A stretch of 10,032 nt of DNA from Candidatus Thiosymbion ectosymbiont of Robbea hypermnestra (GTDB lineage Bacteria; Pseudomonadota; Gammaproteobacteria; Chromatiales; Chromatiaceae): NCBI GenBank assembly GCA_020443945.1, contig JAIZWN010000489.1, forward strand, positions 1 through 10,032, read 5' to 3'. The translations under genes were made by a program, and so were the position numbers. The notes beneath the pieces are model-generated. The model had not been told where the DNA came from, did no database searches, and was given only the letters and a program-made list of their open reading frames with translations. How positions within the stretch are numbered: position 1 is the first letter of the stretch; each line of letters starts with the position of its first letter. Shown in pieces: positions 5,831 through 10,032 of the stretch.

Positions 5831-7393
5831 ATGTACCCCATACGACAGGCGCTGATCAGCGTATCCGACAAGACCGGGGTCCTGGATTTCGCCCGTGACC
5901 TGGTGGCCCAGGGCATCCGGCTTCTGTCCACCGGCGGCACCGCCCGCCTTCTGACCGAACATGCCGTCCCGGTGCGGGAGGTCGCGGACTACACGAGTTT
6001 CCCGGAGCTGATGGCGGGAAGGGTGAAGACCCTGCACCCGCGCATCCACGGCGGCATCCTGGGCCGCCGGGGTATCGACGATGCCCGGATGCGGGAGCAT
6101 GGGATCGAGCCCATTGATCTGGTGGTGGTCAACCTCTATCCCTTCGAGCGCACGGTGGCCGACCCGGACTGTGACCTGCCCACGGCCATCGAGAACATCG
6201 ATATCGGCGGCCCGACCCTGCTCCGCGCCGCGGCCAAGAACCACGCGGCGGTCGCCGTGGTCACGGACCCGGCCGACTACCCGCTGGTGTTGTCGGAAAT
6301 GGCGGCAACCGACGGGGCCCTGAGCGACGCCACGCGGTTCGATCTGGCGGTCAGGGCCTTCGAGCACACGGCCCGCTACGATGGCGCCATCGCCAACTAC
6401 CTGGGGCGGCGGGTCGGAACAGCGGACCCGGCCGGCTTCCCGCGCACCCTGAACATGCAGTTTGAGCGCAAGCAGGCCATGCGCTATGGCGAGAATCCAC
6501 ACCAGCCGGCAGCCTTCTTCGTCGAGCGGGAGCCGAACGAGGCGAGCGTCGCCGCGGCGCGTCAGCTCCAGGGCAAGGCCCTGTCCTACAACAACATCGC
6601 CGATACGGATGCGGCCCTGGAATGCGTCAAGCAGTTCGACGAGGGCCCGGCATGCGTCATCGTCAAACACGCCAACCCCTGCGGCGTCGCCCTGGGGACC
6701 GATCCGACGCGGGCCTACGAGCGGGCCTTCGCCACCGACCCGGAATCCGCGTTTGGCGGCATCATCGCCTTCAACGGCGAGCTGGACGAGACGACGGCCC
6801 GGACCATCCTGGAGCGCCAGTTCGTCGAGGTCATCATCGCGCCGGGGGTTGCGCCCGCCGCGGTTGCCGCCATCGGCGCCAAAAAGAACCTGCGCCTGCT
6901 CACCTGCGGGCAATGGAGCGACACGGCGGCTCGGCGCACCGAATTCAAGCGCGTCGACGGCGGGCTCCTGGTCCAGGAGGCCGACCGGTCCCTGACCCAC
7001 GAGATCAAAGTGGTCACCGAACGCGCACCCACGGACCAGGAAATGGCGGATCTGCTCTTCACCTGGCGCGTCGCCAAATACGTCAAGTCCAATGCCATCG
7101 TCTACGGGCGCGCGGGCATGACCATCGGCATCGGGGCGGGACAGATGAGCCGCGTCAACTCGGCCCGCATCGCCACCATCAAGGCCGAACAGGCGGGCCT
7201 CGAGATCGCCGGCGCGGTAATGGCCTCCGACGCCTTCTTCCCCTTCCGCGACGGCATCGACCAAGCCGCGGCAACGGGTATCCGCGCCGTCATCCAGCCC
7301 GGCGGCTCCATGCGCGACCAGGAGGTCATCGCCGCCGCGAACGAGCACGGCCTGGCCATGGTCTTCACCGGTATGCGCCACTTCCGGCATTGA
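5831..7393 (+). CDS. purH: Bifunctional AICAR transformylase / IMP cyclohydrolase PurH
   Basis: PurH performs the last two steps of IMP synthesis: formylation of AICAR from 10-formyltetrahydrofolate, then ring closure. At 520 residues it has full family length. The N-terminal cyclohydrolase (MGS-like) domain shows STGGTARLL, GRVKTLHPRIHGGIL, VVNLYPFERTV and NIDIGGPTLLRAAAKN. The transformylase domain shows RYGENPHQ, GKALSYNNIADTDAAL, and the catalytic K279-H280 pair in IVKHANPCG. SAFGGIIAFN, KYVKSNAIVY, GAGQMSRVNSARIA and the C-terminal SDAFFPFRDGID through MRHFRH follow. It starts 19 nt after fis, consistent with one transcript; the ribosome binding site is weak. The partner purD lies 1.2 kb downstream instead of adjacent. 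Confidence 0.97.
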   Translation: MYPIRQALISVSDKTGVLDFARDLVAQGIRLLSTGGTARLLTEHAVPVREVADYTSFPELMAGRVKTLHPRIHGGILGRRGIDDARMREHGIEPIDLVVVNLYPFERTVADPDCDLPTAIENIDIGGPTLLRAAAKNHAAVAVVTDPADYPLVLSEMAATDGALSDATRFDLAVRAFEHTARYDGAIANYLGRRVGTADPAGFPRTLNMQFERKQAMRYGENPHQPAAFFVEREPNEASVAAARQLQGKALSYNNIADTDAALECVKQFDEGPACVIVKHANPCGVALGTDPTRAYERAFATDPESAFGGIIAFNGELDETTARTILERQFVEVIIAPGVAPAAVAAIGAKKNLRLLTCGQWSDTAARRTEFKRVDGGLLVQEADRSLTHEIKVVTERAPTDQEMADLLFTWRVAKYVKSNAIVYGRAGMTIGIGAGQMSRVNSARIATIKAEQAGLEIAGAVMASDAFFPFRDGIDQAAATGIRAVIQPGGSMRDQEVIAAANEHGLAMVFTGMRHFRH

Positions 7394-7473
7394 CGACCAG
7401 CGGCCGACACCTTCGACGCGAACCGAACGCACTTCCCGGAGCAACCCGCGGTCAGGCGGTACGCGCATCGACC

Positions 7474-8250
7474 ATGAGCATCCATGCCACGGCGATCATC
7501 GAGCCAGGCGCTCGCCTCCACCCCTCCGTTCGGGTCGGACCCTACGCCATCATCGAGAGCGGGGCCCACATCGGGCCGGACTGCATCATCGAGAGCTGCG
7601 TGCGCATCTACGGCGCCACCCACATGGGTCGCGGCAACCGCGTCGGCCATAGTGCCGCCATCGGCGGGGAGCCCCAGGACCTCGGATACCGGCCGGAAGC
7701 GGCCAAACCCCTCACCATCGGGGATCACAACCACTTCAGAGAAGGCGTAACTATCAGCCACGGCATCAAGACAGCGCAGGGAACCCGGATCGGAAACCAC
7801 AATTTCCTGATGGCCTACGCCCACATCGGGCACGACTGCATCGTCGGCGACCACAACATCTTCGCCAACACCGCGACCCTGGGCGGCCATGTAGAGCTGG
7901 AAGACCGGGTATTCCTATCCGGTCAAACGGCCGTCCATCAGTTTTGTCGGATCGGCGCCCTCGCCATGATCTCCGGCATGACCGCCGCCACCCAGGACGT
8001 GCCCCCCTTCGTAATGGCCGACGGCCACCGGGCCAGAATCGTCGGCCTGAACCTCGTCGGACTCCGCCGCAACGGATACACCCAAGAGCAACGGAACCTC
8101 ATCAAGGCCGTCTACCGGACCCTCTTTCGCTCGGGACTGCGCCGATCCGCGGCCCTCGCGCGGGCCGAGCAAGACTACCCCTCCCCCCTGACCCGGCAAA
8201 TCCTGCGCTTCATCGAATCCAGCCACCGGGGGGTGATCTCCTTTACCTAG
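7474..8250 (+). CDS. lpxA: Acyl-ACP:UDP-N-acetylglucosamine O-acyltransferase LpxA
   Basis: LpxA transfers 3-hydroxyacyl chains from acyl carrier protein to UDP-GlcNAc, starting lipid A synthesis in the cytoplasm. The 258-residue product opens with left-handed beta-helix hexapeptide repeats. Aligned with E. coli with a constant 5-residue offset, it keeps H117, the catalytic H120 (E. coli H125, in AHIGHDC), H139 and H155 (AVHQF). G168 matches the acyl-ruler glycine 173 of E. coli, which favours a C14-type chain by analogy. GEPQDLGY keeps the substrate-binding glutamine. The C-terminal helices run to SSHRGVIS. The loop after REGVTI (SHGIKTAQG) differs from the usual NRGT form, so a paralogue is possible. 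It is unusual to find lpxA between purH and purD and away from fabZ/lpxB. Its stop codon lies in an adjoining repeat. The ribosome binding site is poor (aggcgg, 7454-7459). Confidence 0.92.
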   Translation: MSIHATAIIEPGARLHPSVRVGPYAIIESGAHIGPDCIIESCVRIYGATHMGRGNRVGHSAAIGGEPQDLGYRPEAAKPLTIGDHNHFREGVTISHGIKTAQGTRIGNHNFLMAYAHIGHDCIVGDHNIFANTATLGGHVELEDRVFLSGQTAVHQFCRIGALAMISGMTAATQDVPPFVMADGHRARIVGLNLVGLRRNGYTQEQRNLIKAVYRTLFRSGLRRSAALARAEQDYPSPLTRQILRFIESSHRGVISFT

Positions 8251-8501
8251 TGCCCCATTTCACCTTATTTTACATCCTCTTAAGCCCCCAAACGCGCCAA
8301 GGCACAGCAAGCAGGAATCACCTAAAGGGTGTACCCTCGTCTTGGCGCGTTTGGGGGACTCCCTGCGGGCGCGACGAACGCTACCATCCGCGTCGTTGCG
8401 CGAGCTCGAAATAGGGCTGGCTATTCCTGCGCTCGCGCGCCTCGCATCCGGCCGCTTCTCGCCGCGCTCAAAACGCAAAATAAGGTGAAATGGGGTGCCA
8501 G
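8247..8501. mobile_element. 255-bp inverted-repeat element (MITE- or REP/BIME-like)
   Basis: The ends are inverted repeats matching at 22 of 25 positions (8247-8271 against 8477-8501), with core CCCCATTTCACCTTATTTT. Inside lie a perfect 17-bp hairpin (8285-8301 with 8341-8357), a 9-bp hairpin with one G-T pair (gcgcgacga 8370-8378 / tcgttgcgc 8392-8400), and a long bulged hairpin (gcgcgagc..aatag against ctatt..gctcgcgc, about 8399-8438). No transposase is encoded, so any movement would need help in trans. Similar terminal motifs occur near REP-associated tyrosine transposases in other bacteria, by recollection only. No target duplication is obvious. The left end overlaps the lpxA stop codon. 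Confidence 0.8.
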
Positions 8502-8514
8502 ACCTGTGCATAAT
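8485..8514 (+). promoter_or_regulatory. Possible promoter for purD formed at the element's right end
   Basis: GTGAAA (8485-8490), inside the element's terminal repeat, and CATAAT (8509-8514), just outside it, are 18 bp apart, with 4/6 and 5/6 consensus matches. The start would fall near 8521, about 65 nt before purD. A weak match, noted because the element would separate purD from the upstream operon. Confidence 0.25.
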
Positions 8515-8585
8515 ACTCTGAAACAAGGCACCGGAGGCCGGGCCCGTTCGGCATCCCGGTAAAACAAGGGTTTGGAACAAACGAT

Positions 8586-9881
8586 ATGAAGGTTTTGATC
8601 ATCGGCGGCGGCGGGCGCGAACACGCCCTGGCCTGGAAGGCGACCCAGTCACCTCTGGCACAAAAGGTCTTTGTGGCGCCCGGAAACGGCGGCACCGCCA
8701 CGGAACCGGGGGTGGAAAACGTGGACATCGCGGCGGACGACATCGAGGCACTGGTCGCCTTCGCCCAGCGCAGCCAGATCGGGCTCACCATCGTGGGTCC
8801 CGAGGCACCGCTGGTGGCGGGGATAGTCGATGCCTTCCAGGCCGCCGACCTGCCCTGCTTCGGGCCCACCGCAAATGCCGCCCAAATCGAGGGCTCCAAG
8901 GCATTCACCAAAAACTTCCTCACCCGCTGGAACATCCCCACCGCGGCCTACCGGACCTTTACCGAGCCGGAGCCCGCCCTCACCTACCTCCGCAGGATAG
9001 GCGCGCCCGTCGTCGTCAAGGCGGACGGGCTCGCCGCGGGCAAGGGCGTAATCCTCGCCGAGGACCTGGACACCGCGGAGCGGGCGGTTCGGGATATGTT
9101 GCGCGACGAACGCTTCGGCATGGCGGGCCACCGCATCGTCATCGAGGAATATCTGCGCGGTGAGGAGGCCAGCTTCATCGCCATGGTCGGCGGCGGCAAG
9201 ATACTCCCCCTGGCGAGCTCCCAGGACCACAAGGCCCGGGACGACGGGGATCGGGGCCCCAACACCGGCGGCATGGGGGCCTACTCCCCCGCCCCCGTAG
9301 TCACCCCCGAGCGCCACGCCCGGATCATGGCGGAGGTCATCCGCCCGACCGTCGTCGGACTCGCGGCCGAAGGCATCCCCTACACGGGCTTCCTGTACGC
9401 AGGCCTGATGATCGGACCGAACGGCACCCCCAAGGTGCTGGAATACAATTGCCGCTTCGGCGATCCCGAGGCCCAACCCATCCTCATGCGTTTGCGCACC
9501 GACCTGGTGGCGCTCTGTCGCGCGGCCCTCGAGGGGCGGCTCGACCGCATCGAAGCGACCTGGGATCCCCGGGCGGCCTTGGGGGTCGTCATGGCGGCGG
9601 GGGGCTATCCGGACACCTATGAGAAAGGACACCCCATCAGCGGTCTGGATACCGCGGACGAGCATCCCGACTGTAAGCTTTTCCACGCCGGCACCCGCCT
9701 GATCGACGATCAAGTGGTCACCAACGGCGGGCGGGTTCTCTGCGCAACGGCCCTGGGTGACGGGGTCGGTACCGCTCAGACCAATGCCTACGCCCTGGCA
9801 CACAGAATCGACTGGCAGGACGTTTACTACCGGAACGACATCGGACACCGCGCCATCACCCGCGAGCGGAATCGGGCCTGA
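8586..9881 (+). CDS. purD: Phosphoribosylamine-glycine ligase PurD (GAR synthetase)
   Basis: PurD joins glycine to phosphoribosylamine with ATP, the second step of de novo purine synthesis. The 431-residue product has family length. The N-terminal fold begins MKVLIIGGGGREHALAWK, followed by GPEAPLVAGIVDAF and GPTANAAQIEGSKAFTKNFL. The ATP-grasp region shows VVKADGLAAGKGVILA (K145), EEYLRGEEASFIAMV, SQDHKARDDGDRGPNTGGMG and the metal-binding segment EYNCRFGDPEAQ (E286, N288). The C-terminal domain (ALGVVMAAGGYP, GGRVLCATALG) is complete. ATG is preceded by a modest ggaac at 9-10 nt. It belongs functionally with purH, but lpxA and an inverted-repeat element now lie between them. Confidence 0.97.
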   Translation: MKVLIIGGGGREHALAWKATQSPLAQKVFVAPGNGGTATEPGVENVDIAADDIEALVAFAQRSQIGLTIVGPEAPLVAGIVDAFQAADLPCFGPTANAAQIEGSKAFTKNFLTRWNIPTAAYRTFTEPEPALTYLRRIGAPVVVKADGLAAGKGVILAEDLDTAERAVRDMLRDERFGMAGHRIVIEEYLRGEEASFIAMVGGGKILPLASSQDHKARDDGDRGPNTGGMGAYSPAPVVTPERHARIMAEVIRPTVVGLAAEGIPYTGFLYAGLMIGPNGTPKVLEYNCRFGDPEAQPILMRLRTDLVALCRAALEGRLDRIEATWDPRAALGVVMAAGGYPDTYEKGHPISGLDTADEHPDCKLFHAGTRLIDDQVVTNGGRVLCATALGDGVGTAQTNAYALAHRIDWQDVYYRNDIGHRAITRERNRA

Positions 9882-9886
9882 TAACG

Positions 9887-10032
9887 ATGAAAACCTTCTG
9901 CACCGCCGGTCCCGTGATACCGGACGATCATTACAATGTCCCGGCACTATCGCGCTGGGATCTGGATGAAATCCGCCGTTTGATCGCGGAGAAACGCTAC
10001 TTCGTCCTCCACGCCCCGCGCCAGACCGGCAA
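9887..10032 (+). CDS. N-terminus of an AAA-like ATPase (partial, runs off the window)
   Basis: Forty-eight complete codons are visible. The peptide opens MKTFCTAGPVIPDDHYNVP, continues with RWDLDEIRRLIAEKRYFVLHAPRQTG, and breaks at aa, consistent with the lysine of a Walker A motif (APRQTGK). This is the start of a widespread family of AAA-like ATPases that begin with a FNTAGP..DHY..P segment and are often present in several copies in cyanobacteria and sulfur bacteria; their role is unknown to me. The ATG lies 5 nt after purD, so read-through transcription is likely. The rest of the gene, and whether it is intact, cannot be seen. Confidence 0.75.
   Translation, partial: MKTFCTAGPVIPDDHYNVPALSRWDLDEIRRLIAEKRYFVLHAPRQTG

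Noticed and set aside
6622..7473. A long plus-strand extension upstream of lpxA overlapping purH
   Set aside because: The arginine- and histidine-rich translation is an out-of-frame reading of purH. LpxA homology begins just after the ATG at 7474.
8285..8357. Intrinsic terminator for lpxA from the perfect 17-bp stem
   Set aside because: The loop is about 39 nt and no T-run follows. It fits better as an internal hairpin of the inverted-repeat element.

Overview
The window reads as high-GC gammaproteobacterial chromosome. The prmA-fis-purH-purD block, a Fis with the classic C-terminal helix-turn-helix, a long-form LeuA and lipid A biosynthesis (LpxA) all point that way. Coiled-coil PD-(D/E)XK proteins and 'AAA-like' ATPases of the kinds seen here are, to my recollection, common in sulfur-oxidising Chromatiales, so that order is a reasonable but unproven guess. 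Most genes are on the plus strand; the only minus-strand coding trace is a short broken queF start at the left edge.

Layout. 64-162 (minus): the first ~30 codons of a queF-like gene, cut by a stop. 244-532: a sigma70-type promoter, a leucine-rich leader peptide and hairpins, forming an apparent leucine attenuation region. 533-3006: leuA, then a family 4 uracil-DNA glycosylase gene 2 nt downstream. 3170-3937: a coiled-coil/PD-(D/E)XK protein of unknown role. 3938-4180: a non-coding gap with a long hairpin and one copy of a dispersed repeat end. 4181-9881: prmA, fis, purH, lpxA and purD, a housekeeping block in which lpxA sits between the two purine genes and a 255-bp inverted-repeat element sits between lpxA and purD. 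9887-end: the start of an ATPase gene.

The most unusual content is repeats. Family 1 is a strongly structured element of about 160-200 bp, found twice, in opposite orientations. Both copies lie in-frame inside conserved genes: the udg linker and the N-terminal, L11-recognition part of prmA. The copies share terminal inverted repeats and a chain of hairpins, and one hairpin carries three compensatory base-pair changes. This resembles the in-gene palindromic elements of Rickettsia in concept, but I recognise no named family. Family 2 has ends reading CCCCATTTCACCTTATTTT. It forms the inverted-repeat element directly after lpxA, where its terminal repeat appears to contain the lpxA stop codon, and a solo end lies upstream of prmA.

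Functionally the window covers leucine synthesis, base-excision repair, ribosomal protein L11 methylation, nucleoid regulation by Fis, de novo purine synthesis and the first step of lipid A synthesis, with mobile or selfish repeats in and between these genes.
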